In this document: positions 40,649 through 50,291 of the stretch, piece by piece
How the letters are laid out: every line of letters begins with the position of its first letter
Numbering within the stretch: position 1 is the first letter of the stretch
NCBI RefSeq assembly: GCF_032461945.1
Contig: NZ_JAWCUD010000012.1
Span: forward strand, 186,001 to 250,000
Source of the DNA: Paenibacillus_E violae
GTDB lineage: Bacteria > Bacillota > Bacilli > Paenibacillales > NBRC-103111
DNA: 64,000 bases
Direction: 5' to 3'
Translations under genes and position numbers: made by a program
The notes under the pieces: generated by a model
Databases searched by the model: none
Told to the model about the DNA's origin: nothing
Seen by the model: the letters and a program-made list of their open reading frames with translations, nothing else

Positions 40649-42832
40649 TTACAAAATAATCGGAAGCTTCACATGACTCGGATATTCCTCCGAGTGGTAA
40701 ATCGTTTGCTGCACGATCACTGGCTTTGGATCCTCATAAGGGTTGATGCCGGTATTCGTGTTAGGAAACGCGATAAACTTGCTCGACGATGTCACCGTAA
40801 ACCGCAATTGGTGGCCTTCGCGGAACGTGTGGGCAATATTTTGCATGAATATCGCGTATTTTTCCACTTTACCAGGCGTAAGCAGCTCTGGATTATCCAA
40901 TCCACTACGGTACTTCGCCCGCACGATGTAATTGGACAGCTTTATCGAATTGCCGAGCGCATCCACATCGCTCAAAGTAACGACCCAGTCCGTATCAACA
41001 CCGGTGCTCGCCGCATACAATTCACAAGACAGCTCGCCCGCTACGGTTAAATCCCGCTCCAGCACAGCGCTCGTATACACAAGAATATCACTGCGCAGCT
41101 CATGCTTGCGCATGTTCTCCGGCTCTCTTTCGCCACTGTCGGCAACAGGATCCTCGGGGTTATACACATACGTATCCGCAGGACCTTGCAGAGTAGGAGC
41201 CTCCATCAGCACACCGTCTCCATGGCTGGAGTTGGCCCGCCCTTTACTCCCCAGATAAAAGCTCTTGATTTGCGCCTCCGCAGGCGTCCAGTCCTCGGAC
41301 GTTCGCCACTCGTTGCTTCCAACAACGTAATACTTCGCCCTTGGCTCTTGATCAATGCCATTGGGCAGCTCTTTCAGGAACCTGTCGAACCAGCGCAGCA
41401 CATTTACGTCATAATCGTAAACAACCGCATCGTTGCTGAAGCTGGTACCGAGCAGATCTCTTGCTCGGTTAGGGCCGTGCTCCCATGGTCCGAGCCATAT
41501 TTTCCGGTTGGGGACATCATGCTTGGTCAGCATCCTCCATGTCTCCGAGACGCCTGCGCTGTCCCCGTCGTACCAACCGGAAATGACAAACATCGGCACC
41601 TTAACCTGATCGCCACGCTCCGTAAAGGTGCAATTTCTCCAGAAATCATCATATTCCGGATGCTCACTCCACAGATCCCAAGGGCCAGAAGCTCTGCCAA
41701 TCATCTGCTGAGGAACCTCTCTGATCGGTCTGGCGTCTACGGCTTTCTCCGGATCAACGGTTTTACCCGCAAAAATATCAAAATCCGTCCTTGTACCAAC
41801 GGACTGCGCAAGCGTCCAGCAGAGCAAAGGCCAGGAACATACGGTTCCGCCTTTACGTACCGTATCCACAAATGGTGAACCTACGTTCACTTCATTAACG
41901 ACCGCCTTTAAATTCGGATGTCCACTCGTAGATGCTGCTGTTACAACATATCCGAGATAGGAGGCACCCCACATGCCGACGCTGCCGTTTGACCATTCCT
42001 GCGACACGATCCAGTCGATCGTATCAGCACTGTCGTCCCGCTCATAAAAGAATGGAACCAGCTCTCCCTCGGAATCTGCGCGCCCTCTGACATCCTGATT
42101 GACGACGGCATACCCCTTGTTCGCCCAACGCTTGAAAAATTCTTTGCGCAAGTTGCGATCATAGCAGGTGCGAATCAGTATGGTTGGCAGCCCCTGCGCG
42201 GATTGAGCACCCTCAGGCAGATACACATCCGTTGCCAAACGTACGCCGTCCCGCAGCGGAACGAGAAAGGTGCCCAGATCGTTCACGCCGAATTCCGGCT
42301 TCGAGAGGAGCGGATCTTCGTACACCACAAGCGGGGTCAACGCTTCGTACCCTTCCGCCACTAGCACTTCCATGCCGTACCGGTTCGGCGCCACGAACGC
42401 GATAATGCGTCCATCTACGGTCACGATGTCGAGCGCCGTATCCTTCCGCATCGCCCAAACTTGAGATGTCACCTCTTGTCCCGATTGTCCTGATCTTTCC
42501 GTTTGTCCAGTTTGTCCCGTTTGTCCCGGCTCTCCCGCTCGGCCAGCCACCCTAGCTGTATAACGCACATGCCGTGCATAAAGGTCGCCATTGCCAAGCG
42601 TAACCTCGTCTCCCTGCCAAACGGCTTGGTCATAATGCGCCAAAGACGTCTTGATTTTGGAAAAAGGCAATATGTACGGTGTCTTCTCCGGAAGGACATT
42701 TTCCTGCATTTGTGTTCTCCTGCGAGCATCCACTTTGGCATGCATAATCGCATTTTCGGCAAACCGGATTTTCCCCTCATACACACCGGCACAATACAAA
42801 TTAAACGTCGTTGACTGAAAATATGTGCTCAT
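40649..42832 (-). CDS. CocE/NonD family hydrolase (peptidase S15-like)
   Basis: 727 aa, alpha/beta hydrolase of the X-Pro dipeptidyl peptidase (S15)/cocaine esterase superfamily. Nucleophile elbow GMWGASYLGYV; catalytic domain starts near residue 200 (FLVPLRDGVRLATDVYLPEG); Asp and His lie in the SGWYDGDSAG and GPWEHGPN regions; a C-terminal jelly-roll follows (DLTVAGELSCELYAASTGVD). Residues 1-195 are an extra N-terminal region with a Gly/Gln/Thr repeat (GEPGQTGQTGQTERSGQSGQ). Last gene of the operon, 12 bp after the M19 gene; AGGAG before the ATG. Cleaves ester or N-terminal X-Pro bonds; the substrate is unknown. Confidence 0.87.
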   Translation of the reverse strand: MSTYFQSTTFNLYCAGVYEGKIRFAENAIMHAKVDARRRTQMQENVLPEKTPYILPFSKIKTSLAHYDQAVWQGDEVTLGNGDLYARHVRYTARVAGRAGEPGQTGQTGQTERSGQSGQEVTSQVWAMRKDTALDIVTVDGRIIAFVAPNRYGMEVLVAEGYEALTPLVVYEDPLLSKPEFGVNDLGTFLVPLRDGVRLATDVYLPEGAQSAQGLPTILIRTCYDRNLRKEFFKRWANKGYAVVNQDVRGRADSEGELVPFFYERDDSADTIDWIVSQEWSNGSVGMWGASYLGYVVTAASTSGHPNLKAVVNEVNVGSPFVDTVRKGGTVCSWPLLCWTLAQSVGTRTDFDIFAGKTVDPEKAVDARPIREVPQQMIGRASGPWDLWSEHPEYDDFWRNCTFTERGDQVKVPMFVISGWYDGDSAGVSETWRMLTKHDVPNRKIWLGPWEHGPNRARDLLGTSFSNDAVVYDYDVNVLRWFDRFLKELPNGIDQEPRAKYYVVGSNEWRTSEDWTPAEAQIKSFYLGSKGRANSSHGDGVLMEAPTLQGPADTYVYNPEDPVADSGEREPENMRKHELRSDILVYTSAVLERDLTVAGELSCELYAASTGVDTDWVVTLSDVDALGNSIKLSNYIVRAKYRSGLDNPELLTPGKVEKYAIFMQNIAHTFREGHQLRFTVTSSSKFIAFPNTNTGINPYEDPKPVIVQQTIYHSEEYPSHVKLPIIL

Positions 42833-42844
42833 CCCCGTTAACTC

Positions 42845-44011
42845 CTATCCCCAGACTTGTTCGAAAACACGCAGCCAGTTGCCGCCCATAATCTTCTGAA
42901 CGTCTTCATCGCTATACCCTCTTGCAACCAAGCCACGGGTAAAATTGATAAAATAACTGTACTTTTCCAGTCCCTTCACCGTTTCGGTAGACGGTCCGTC
43001 TCCTTTGGCAAAGCCAATTCTCGGTGCAATGTGCTCTTTAAAATACACCAAAGACCACTCCACATCGCTCATAGGCCAATCCGTACCAATACCCACATAG
43101 TCAACGCCGACCAGCCGAACCACATAATCGATATGATCCAGCACATGTTCGATTGTCGTTTCATTCGGGTCCTGATAGATAAACCACGGCATTGCAAAAA
43201 CACCGATGACGCCGCCGGTTCCAGCAATCGCCTGGAGCTCTTCATCGCTTTTGCAGCGCATATGGCCAAAGAGAGCCTCTACGCCAGTATGGGAAGCGAT
43301 AACCGGCGCCGTCGAGAGCCGACATGCATCCAGCGTCGTTTGCTTGCCGCAATGACTGGTATCAACGATGATGCCCAGCTCATTCATTCTGCGAATGAAG
43401 CGCGCACCGAAATTGCTGACACCGCCATTGGCTTGCTCCGCACAACCGGAAGCAATGTAATTCTGATTGTTGTACGTAAGCTGCAAAACACGCAAACCGA
43501 AATGATAGAGCGCGTCAAGCAAGGCGAGATTTTTGCCTAAGCCATCCGTTTCCTGCGCGGTTACGATGCCCGCTTTCTTATTGGTGCTTTTGGCGGTGCG
43601 AATATCTTCGGCGTTAAGCACTTTGACCAACCAATCATTCGTATCGAATTGACGCTGTATTTCGCCCATGCTGGTCACAAGACCCTCTATATCGGATATG
43701 TCCAGTTGGCGGTTACCCGCGGTAATGCCGGAACGATACCACTCCTCCTTGAATGAAGGGAGTTCCCCGCGCGCTGCCATATCGTGAATGATTTTGCTCG
43801 GCATGCCGCTGTACACCATTGGTTCATCCCGGTAAGGCTCGCAGGCTTCACGGATGTTTTCGGAGATCTGCGCAGGGATCGCTTGGGGCGACAATGGACC
43901 TTGGAACAGCAGATCAATAATGATACTGCTTTCGTGAAGCCGGCTCGCATGGTCCTCCTGCTCTGGGGTTAAGTGAAAAGGATACAATCCTTCCGTGAGA
44001 TTCGTCTTCAT
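42845..44011 (-). CDS. M19 (renal dipeptidase) family protein, atypical metal site
   Basis: 388 aa, TIM-barrel membrane-dipeptidase family. Conserved parts: QETDG (bridging Glu), GLRVLQLTYNNQN, NELGIIVDTSHCGKQT and PVIASHTGVEALFGHMR (two zinc His), GVDYVGIGTDW. The first metal motif, normally D-G-H-N-D near the N-terminus, reads IIIDLLFQGP (residues 30-39), so the His-x-Asp pair is missing. The enzyme may use one metal or another substrate. It is the middle gene of a three-gene set with an ornithine cyclodeaminase-like and an S15-like protein. Confidence 0.85.
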   Translation of the reverse strand: MKTNLTEGLYPFHLTPEQEDHASRLHESSIIIDLLFQGPLSPQAIPAQISENIREACEPYRDEPMVYSGMPSKIIHDMAARGELPSFKEEWYRSGITAGNRQLDISDIEGLVTSMGEIQRQFDTNDWLVKVLNAEDIRTAKSTNKKAGIVTAQETDGLGKNLALLDALYHFGLRVLQLTYNNQNYIASGCAEQANGGVSNFGARFIRRMNELGIIVDTSHCGKQTTLDACRLSTAPVIASHTGVEALFGHMRCKSDEELQAIAGTGGVIGVFAMPWFIYQDPNETTIEHVLDHIDYVVRLVGVDYVGIGTDWPMSDVEWSLVYFKEHIAPRIGFAKGDGPSTETVKGLEKYSYFINFTRGLVARGYSDEDVQKIMGGNWLRVFEQVWG

Positions 44012-44023
44012 CTACAATCGCTC

Positions 44024-44998
44024 CTAAAATGCAATTTGTGTGCCTTTATTCCTACGAACCGCTTCTTGAACAATATAATGAGCAGCTGCCATGTCTTCAC
44101 AAGCCAGCCCCAATGATTTGAAAAGTGTGATTGCCGTACTCGAACTCCTACCTGGCTTAAGCCCGACCAATAGCTCTCCGATTTCGCCTAAAATGTGCCC
44201 CTCCCCGATCGCCCCTTCGTGCAGGGGAATCAAGTAATCCCCCGCTTCGTTCACGGCGGACTCCCGGCGATCGACGAACAACTCCGCTTGACGCACGAGT
44301 TCGGAATCCAGTTCACGGTCCTTCGCCCGGCAAGCACCGACAGCATTGACGTGAGCGCCTTCCTTGATCCACGCTCCGTGCAAAACAGGTGTCGTCGACG
44401 CCGTCACTGTGCAAATAATATCCGCGTCCCGTACGGCCTGAGTCGCGGAGGAAACAGCTTCCACCGGAAGTTTGTACCGCGCTTCCGTCTCTTCCTTCAA
44501 ATTCCGGGCATGGTCCGGGTTCGGCCCCCATACTGTAATCCTCTCGATCGGGCGAACCAGCATCATCGCCTCGATGTGGGTTCTGGCTTGCTCGCCCGTC
44601 CCGATCATCGCCAGCGTGCTGGCATCCGGTCTCGCCAGCAGCCGAGTCGCCACCGCACTGACGGCCGCTGTGCGGATTGCGGTGATTTTGGTGCCATCCA
44701 CAACGGCCTCCAATTGACCATTGGTTGAATTAAACAAAGAAACAAACCCTTGATGCGAAGGCATCCCTTTCGCATGATTATCCGGCAGCACGGTAATCAC
44801 TTTGGCCCCCACTCGCTCTTCCCGCTTCAAGTAAGCCGGCATGAGTCCCATAACATGATTCCCCTGTAAAGGAACAACGCTTCTTAGCGATTGAACGGCT
44901 TCTCCATTCGTCAAATCTGCCAATACAGCCTGCATGATTTCCATGCAAGCTGACATGGACAGCAATTCCAGAACCTCGCGTTGATTGATGACTAGCAT
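44024..44998 (-). CDS. Ornithine cyclodeaminase / mu-crystallin family protein
   Basis: 324 aa, NAD(P)-binding Rossmann protein. N-terminal VINQREVLELLSMSACMEIM; KITAIRTAAVSAVATRLLAR and LAMIGTGEQARTHIEAMMLV (dinucleotide loop); AHVNAVGACRAKDRELDSEL; GRSSSTAITLFKSLGLA. Members convert ornithine to proline and ammonia, reduce ketimines, or act as alanine or opine dehydrogenases; sequence alone cannot choose. ATG 44998 matches the family N-terminus; the frame extends to 45061. It heads the operon followed by M19 and S15-like peptidases, suggesting handling of unusual dipeptides or imino acids. Confidence 0.83.
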   Translation of the reverse strand: MLVINQREVLELLSMSACMEIMQAVLADLTNGEAVQSLRSVVPLQGNHVMGLMPAYLKREERVGAKVITVLPDNHAKGMPSHQGFVSLFNSTNGQLEAVVDGTKITAIRTAAVSAVATRLLARPDASTLAMIGTGEQARTHIEAMMLVRPIERITVWGPNPDHARNLKEETEARYKLPVEAVSSATQAVRDADIICTVTASTTPVLHGAWIKEGAHVNAVGACRAKDRELDSELVRQAELFVDRRESAVNEAGDYLIPLHEGAIGEGHILGEIGELLVGLKPGRSSSTAITLFKSLGLACEDMAAAHYIVQEAVRRNKGTQIAF

Positions 44999-45081
44999 AT
45001 CTGAATGATCACCCGCTTCGTTAGTACTTGCCCTTACATTATAGCAAAACGCACTCCCCATGGCTTGCAGCGCAGTACGTT

Positions 45082-47736
45082 TTATTTCACATCCGGCCTA
45101 CCTGTCGTCTCAGGCGATGCCGCGATCTGTTTATATCCCTTCACTCTCGAAGTTTGAATCAGTCGCTGCAGCAAACCGAACAACTGAATGGGATCGAACG
45201 GTTTTGTAATATAGCCGCTCATACCCGCTTCGAGCACTTCCTCCTTCACGCCTTTCATCGCGTCGGCCGTCATCGCAATAATCGGAATATCCTTGGCATG
45301 CTCCAATTGGCGAATATGTTTGGTCGCCTCGTAGCCGCCCATCACGGGCATTTGCAAATCCATCAAAATGGCGTCATACCGCCTCACCTTCGCACGGGAG
45401 ACAGCTTCCAGACCATTTTCAGCCACATCAACTACTACGCCGACTTCCTTCAGCATTTCCGTTGCAACCAACTGATTGATTTCATTATCCTCCACGAGCA
45501 AAATGTTCGCATGCTGCAGTGCCTTGAAACGCTCCGACTTCTCCGGATCAGGCCCTGTGACCTGCTTGGCCACAAAATGCTGCTGAAACAAACTGATAAG
45601 CTCGTTATACAATTGGGACTGGCTGATCGGGTAATACAACACCTTATCTATGGCTTGCGAACGGATGCGCGTTTGCAACTCCGGCTCATGATACGCGGTA
45701 ACCATCACAATGACCTGCATCGGCGAGGAGAATTCGAGCTGAATACGTTCAGCAAGCGGAACGGCAACAGATTCCCTCAGCTTCCAATCTACGATGACCA
45801 AATCATAGCGGCCATTGCGGTAAATTTGTTCAATTGCCCCACTCTCGGACTCTGCTGTATTGACAATAAACTGGAACTGTTCAAGCTGGTTTTTGAGTAC
45901 GAGCTGCATATCCCCCTCATCACAAACGAGCAGCACCCGAAGCAATTTCAATTGTGAGTCTTGATTCATCGTTGTAAGCCGCGATCCAGTACTATATCCA
46001 AAATCCGCGGTAAAGGAGAATGAACTGCCCTGCCCGGCTTGACTCTCTACACCTATCGCTCCCCCCATCAGCTCGACAAGATTTTTACTGATCACAAGAC
46101 CAAGCCCTGTCCCTCCGTACTTCCGGGTTGTCGACATATCTGCCTGTGTAAAATGGTGGAACAACTGCTCCTGCTGTTCTTCCGTAATGCCGATTCCGGT
46201 GTCACGAACCGTAAATCCGAGAGTGACGCCCCTTTCACTTTTGGCCAAAAGGCAGATCTCAAAAGAAATTTCGCCCTGATCCGTGAACTTCACAGCATTA
46301 TTCGACAGGTTAATCAAAATTTGATTCAAACGGAACGGGTCGCCGACAAGCATTTGCGGAACTTCATGATGAATGGAGAAATGCAGCTTTAACCCTTTGT
46401 CATACGCTTTCATTCCTATGAGATTTGAAATCTGGTTGAGTACATCATACAGATCAAAATCGACCTGCTCGATGACCAGCTTCTTGGCCTCGATTTTGGA
46501 GAAATCCAGAACGTCATTGATGAGTGCGATTAAATTTTTGGCGGAAATAATCGTTTTATCCACATAAACTTGCTGCTGCTCTGAAAGCTCTGTTTGCTGG
46601 AGCAAATAACTTAGACCAATCACCGCATTGAGCGGCGTGCGGATTTCATGGCTCATATTAGCCAGAAACTCGCCTTTCGCGCGATTCGCGGACTCGGCCA
46701 TTTCCTTGGCTTCCGCCAACTCTGACGTACGAGCCTCCACTAGTTCCTCGAGGTGGCCTTTGTATTGGTGAAGTGCCTTCTCTTGCCGCCTTAGTTCGGT
46801 AATATCATGACCGGTTCCTGTCACTTCCACGATCTCCTTGTTCCGATTAAAAATCGGCGAAACCGTGTAATGCATACATTTATTTTCACCGCATGGCAGA
46901 AGGCTTTCCGCTTCGAAGGACTTGGATTCCTTGGTGCTTAACACTTCGTTAAGCGCTTGCTTCCACTGCTCGCGAACCTTCTCCGATGACATCATGTCCA
47001 GCATACTTTTCCCGAGCAAATCACGTTCGTTCGTTTTTAAGAAATGCGACATCTTGTTATTCGCCTGAGTAATCCTCCCATCCAGGTCGCAGCAGTAGAC
47101 GAGGTCAGGCGAGTTTTGCACCAGCGTCCGATACCGACTCTCGCTCTCGCGCAGCTTGATCTCCGTTTCGAAACTTCTAATTTCATAAGCAATCAATGAG
47201 TAGTAAAGTGGGATGGCTACCGTATGAAAAATCACATAGCTAACTGCAAACTCTGTCAAAAAATAGTTCATCGTTTCCTGAGGGGCAAGCAGTGCCCAGC
47301 CTACTGTCTGCAAACTGATAACCAACCCTAGCAGCCAGCCGTATTTCTCCATAAGCTTTCTACGTTTCACAGACCATCGATGGACAACTATACTGATCAA
47401 CGTCGTAGTCACAAGTGAGCCTAATGGAAAAAGCAAATCTCCGCCCAGCATGGTGCGATAAGCGCCAACCATCAGAGTTGTAACGATTGCAGATAGAGGA
47501 CCGCCAAAAACAGCCGAAAATATAACGCTTACAAAGCGGACATCCATATGCAACCCGTGTGCGACTTGTAACGGCATCTGCATAATAAGCAGACCGAAGA
47601 TCCCGAAAGCGATTCCGAAAATGATCGACTGCGCTCTTTTGGAGCATTTTACATAATAGGGGTACAGCCATCTTAATAGAAAAACAAAAGTCACGATTAA
47701 TGCACTGCATTGTGCAAAATAGAACAGAAATTTCAT
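45082..47736 (-). CDS. Hybrid sensor histidine kinase with LytS-type membrane sensor and two receivers
   Basis: 884 aa. Order: 5TM-LYT-type membrane domain (about 1-190; MQMPLQVAHGLHMDVRFVSV, MVGAYRTMLGGDLLFPLGSL), PAS (about 200-320; NSPDLVYCCDLDGRITQANN), coiled linker, HisKA with FLANMSHEIRTPLNAVIGLS, HATPase (LSNNAVKFTDQG, RDTGIGI, KYGGTGLGLVISK), receiver 1 (about 610-735) and receiver 2 (about 755-870). Receiver 2 is complete (VEDNEINQ, ILMDLQMPVMGG, TKPFDP). Receiver 1 keeps its Asp (VIVDWKL) but has Tyr for the conserved Lys (LYYPIS) and is probably regulatory. No HPt domain. ATG 47736 preferred because GAGGTG precedes it. Membrane-sensed signal, possibly wall-related; target regulator unknown. 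Confidence 0.9.
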   Translation of the reverse strand: MKFLFYFAQCSALIVTFVFLLRWLYPYYVKCSKRAQSIIFGIAFGIFGLLIMQMPLQVAHGLHMDVRFVSVIFSAVFGGPLSAIVTTLMVGAYRTMLGGDLLFPLGSLVTTTLISIVVHRWSVKRRKLMEKYGWLLGLVISLQTVGWALLAPQETMNYFLTEFAVSYVIFHTVAIPLYYSLIAYEIRSFETEIKLRESESRYRTLVQNSPDLVYCCDLDGRITQANNKMSHFLKTNERDLLGKSMLDMMSSEKVREQWKQALNEVLSTKESKSFEAESLLPCGENKCMHYTVSPIFNRNKEIVEVTGTGHDITELRRQEKALHQYKGHLEELVEARTSELAEAKEMAESANRAKGEFLANMSHEIRTPLNAVIGLSYLLQQTELSEQQQVYVDKTIISAKNLIALINDVLDFSKIEAKKLVIEQVDFDLYDVLNQISNLIGMKAYDKGLKLHFSIHHEVPQMLVGDPFRLNQILINLSNNAVKFTDQGEISFEICLLAKSERGVTLGFTVRDTGIGITEEQQEQLFHHFTQADMSTTRKYGGTGLGLVISKNLVELMGGAIGVESQAGQGSSFSFTADFGYSTGSRLTTMNQDSQLKLLRVLLVCDEGDMQLVLKNQLEQFQFIVNTAESESGAIEQIYRNGRYDLVIVDWKLRESVAVPLAERIQLEFSSPMQVIVMVTAYHEPELQTRIRSQAIDKVLYYPISQSQLYNELISLFQQHFVAKQVTGPDPEKSERFKALQHANILLVEDNEINQLVATEMLKEVGVVVDVAENGLEAVSRAKVRRYDAILMDLQMPVMGGYEATKHIRQLEHAKDIPIIAMTADAMKGVKEEVLEAGMSGYITKPFDPIQLFGLLQRLIQTSRVKGYKQIAASPETTGRPDVK

Positions 47737-47863
47737 GTGACACCTCACCCCCATTTTACCTACTCGCTGCGTGAAAAAATTGTCATTTCTTGTCTATTAT
47801 ATATTACAACATTCAGTTCGGATCTTCTACTGATATATCGTGAGGGCCTGACCTTTTCGCCAA

Positions 47864-47896
47864 AATAAAAAAAGCCCCAAGCTGCAAGCAGCCTAG
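47864..47896 (-). terminator. Terminator of ccdC
   Basis: On the minus strand CCTAGGCTGC and GCAGCTTGGGG form an imperfect stem with GCTGC/GCAGC at the tip, then CTTTTTTTATTTT. Confidence 0.75.
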
Positions 47897-47914
47897 GTAC
47901 TCTTCTGTCGTAAT

Positions 47915-48406
47915 TTAGTTCACACTGGCTTTGCGGTACTTCATGAAACTGCCAATTCGCCAAACTGAAATGTATAAGTACGCCATTAACATCGTAAGAA
48001 CGGTAAATTCCGTATAATCCAGCCCTTTGAAATACTGCGAAAGCGCGATACGAATGACGAGCACGGCAATGATGACATACTTGAAATTCTTGTTTGGCTT
48101 CGCGTACACATACCCGTCTTCCCGCTTCTCATAGCCCGTATGATACAGCATAATACTGCCCAGCCCGACGCCCAGCAGCATCGCGCACAACATTTCCCAG
48201 ATCACAGGTAAGTGAAAGGGATGATCGGGGATTTTCGTCAACGAGTAGATGGAAAAACCAAATAGAATAGGCAGTATGATGACGGGAATTAATATTCCCA
48301 GACCTTTATTTTTGATCGGACGTGTTTTGCCGCGGGTTCTGAGCCATATTACCAGTATGATAACCAGTGCGCCAATACCATACCCGACCAATGTTCCAGC
48401 ATTCAT
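47915..48406 (-). CDS. ccdC: CcdC-family membrane protein
   Basis: 163 aa with about five transmembrane helices; the Bacillus CcdC/DUF1453 family. Traits: TRGKTRPIKNKGLGILIPVI after the first helix, KIPDHPFHLPVIWEMLCAML, GSIMLYHTGYEKREDGYVYA and VIRIALSQYF. CcdC was named from the ccdA region but is not required for cytochrome c maturation in Bacillus, so its role is open. AGGAGG precedes the ATG; monocistronic. Confidence 0.82.
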   Translation of the reverse strand: MNAGTLVGYGIGALVIILVIWLRTRGKTRPIKNKGLGILIPVIILPILFGFSIYSLTKIPDHPFHLPVIWEMLCAMLLGVGLGSIMLYHTGYEKREDGYVYAKPNKNFKYVIIAVLVIRIALSQYFKGLDYTEFTVLTMLMAYLYISVWRIGSFMKYRKASVN

Positions 48407-48638
48407 GATAAAAGTTCCTCCTGTTGCCGCTTTTTATATAAGTATACACGATATTTCACGGAATTCATTCAGACGCAGGTCATATTCCTTCTCGGTCTTC
48501 AGGCTGATGCGTGATCCCGGATCAAACCATCCTTTCCGCTGCGATAATCCGATTATCCGCATGTCCTTCCTTCGTTTTGTTTATTAAGCAAGAATGTTAG
48601 TATGTAAGTAAACACTATCAACTAGAGGTAACAGCCAG

Positions 48639-49907
48639 ATGAGAATGAGAGATTGGGATATTAATTTAAAAATCCGCCTTGGCGGAGAGACTGCTTTTAA
48701 CGTTATTTTTTGGACTTTTTTTCCGTTTTTATCGATTTATTTTGCGAATTCCTTCGGCAAAGGCTGGACGGGCGTCCTCCTGATTTTGTCACAAACGTTG
48801 TCCGTTTTCGCCAACTTAATGGGCGGTTACTGCGCTGACCGTTTCGGACGCAAACGGATGATGGTCCTCGCGGCATGCGGACAAGGCGTCGGTTACGGCG
48901 TCTTCGCTCTTGCCGCTTCGCCTCTGCTCGCGATGCCCGTTCTTGGCTTCATCGGGTTCAGCTTCGCCAGCATGTCCGGCTCCATCTATTGGCCTGCCAG
49001 CCAAGCGATGGTCGCGGACGTTGTGAAAGAGGAGCATCGCTCCAGCGTCTTTGCCATCTTCTATACAGCCGCGAACGTGTCTGTCGTTGTCGGGCCGCTG
49101 CTCGGGTCTATCACCTACGATGATAATCCGTATATTGTGCTTATCGCTGCTTCGGTGTTCTGTCTTCTCCTCTCTTTGACGATGAGCCGCACCTTGCACG
49201 AAACGCTGCCGGAGAAGCTTGCCGCGCGCAACCGCTCCACAACCGGTGAACCTTGGTACCGGTTCCTTGCCGCGCAGCTGCGCGACTATAAGATCATTGC
49301 AGCTGACCGCGTTTTCTTGCTGTTCATCCTAGCCGGTGTGCTGCTGTCTCAGACCTTCATGCAGTTGGATTTACTGTTCCCTGTTTTTATGGAGGAAACC
49401 GTGAAGTTATCGACGATCTTCTCCTACGGCGACTGGAGTTTGCAATTATCCGGCAAGCAGTTGTTCGGCCTGATTGTATCCGAGAACGGCTTGTTCGTAG
49501 CCCTCTTTACCGTCCTTGTGACCAAATGGATGCTCGCTTACCGTGACCGCTATGTATTCATCGGCGGCGCGCTTTTCTATGCACTTGGCATTGTGATGTT
49601 CGGCCACATGTCCACTTTCTGGGGCTTCACCCTCGCGATTGCCGTGTTCACACTAGCTGAGCTGATGTCCGCTGGCCCTCAGCAAGCTTTCGTCTCCCGG
49701 TTGGCTCCTGAGCATATGCGCGGCCAATATTTTGCCGCAGGTAGCTTGCGGTATACGCTTGGGCGCACCCTAGCGCCGCTGTCCATCCCGATCTCGTCGT
49801 GGATTGGGTTCACATGGACGTTCATTTTGCTTGCGGGCATAGCTGTGATTTCCGCAGTCCTGTACAACATCATGTTCAACTTGTATGACCGTCAGACCGC
49901 TGCTTAA
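48639..49907 (+). CDS. MFS transporter (drug-efflux-like)
   Basis: 422 aa, 12 transmembrane helices. The family A-motif between helices 2 and 3 is GGYCADRFGRKRMM; helix 4-5 includes SGSIYWPASQAMVADVVKEE and RSSVFAIFYTAANVSVVVGP, the usual antiporter motif C region. A central loop around 190-215 separates the halves. It resembles YttB/MdtG-type multidrug exporters; the substrate is unknown. The N-terminal WDINLKIRLGGETAFNVIFW is typical of this group in Paenibacillaceae. Confidence 0.85.
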   Translation: MRMRDWDINLKIRLGGETAFNVIFWTFFPFLSIYFANSFGKGWTGVLLILSQTLSVFANLMGGYCADRFGRKRMMVLAACGQGVGYGVFALAASPLLAMPVLGFIGFSFASMSGSIYWPASQAMVADVVKEEHRSSVFAIFYTAANVSVVVGPLLGSITYDDNPYIVLIAASVFCLLLSLTMSRTLHETLPEKLAARNRSTTGEPWYRFLAAQLRDYKIIAADRVFLLFILAGVLLSQTFMQLDLLFPVFMEETVKLSTIFSYGDWSLQLSGKQLFGLIVSENGLFVALFTVLVTKWMLAYRDRYVFIGGALFYALGIVMFGHMSTFWGFTLAIAVFTLAELMSAGPQQAFVSRLAPEHMRGQYFAAGSLRYTLGRTLAPLSIPISSWIGFTWTFILLAGIAVISAVLYNIMFNLYDRQTAA

Positions 49908-50291
49908 TGATATTTGATTATCCTACTCACCATTCAGCCAACTTCCCAATCCATTAATAAACCATGGCGGTGAGTCCTCTAAGATTTTATTTAACGGAAC
50001 TGGAGGCCGCTATTTGAAGGAAATCGAGTAATTTCCTCTTCTAGCGGAACTACTGGGCCTTATTTGTGCGTGGAGCCGTCCTTTTCAGGCAAAAACAGCG
50101 AAATAGAGGAACACAGTTCCCTCGGCTTATCCAAAACTCCATATCCCGCCAAAATAACGGACTATAGTTCCCCTAGCCCCCCTTATCGCCCCATCGCACG
50201 ATGAAATTCTTGTCATTTAGGCCTATCAACAAGCAAATCTCTCAATCTATGAATACATAGAAGTATTACTAGATAAGGAGAGTGAAGACCT
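49908..50291. repeat. Non-coding stretch with degenerate AACGGA elements
   Basis: Contains AACGGAACTGGAGGCCGCTA followed by TTTG, and AGCGGAACTACTGGGCCTTA followed by TTTG, near 49997 and 50043. Inverted relatives are CAAAAACAGCGAAATAGAGG and AACGGACTATAGTTCCC further on. The words resemble those in the repeat block at 31.2-31.6 kb. No gene was found; a ribosome site AAGGAG at 50275-50280 belongs to the CHRD gene. Confidence 0.5.
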
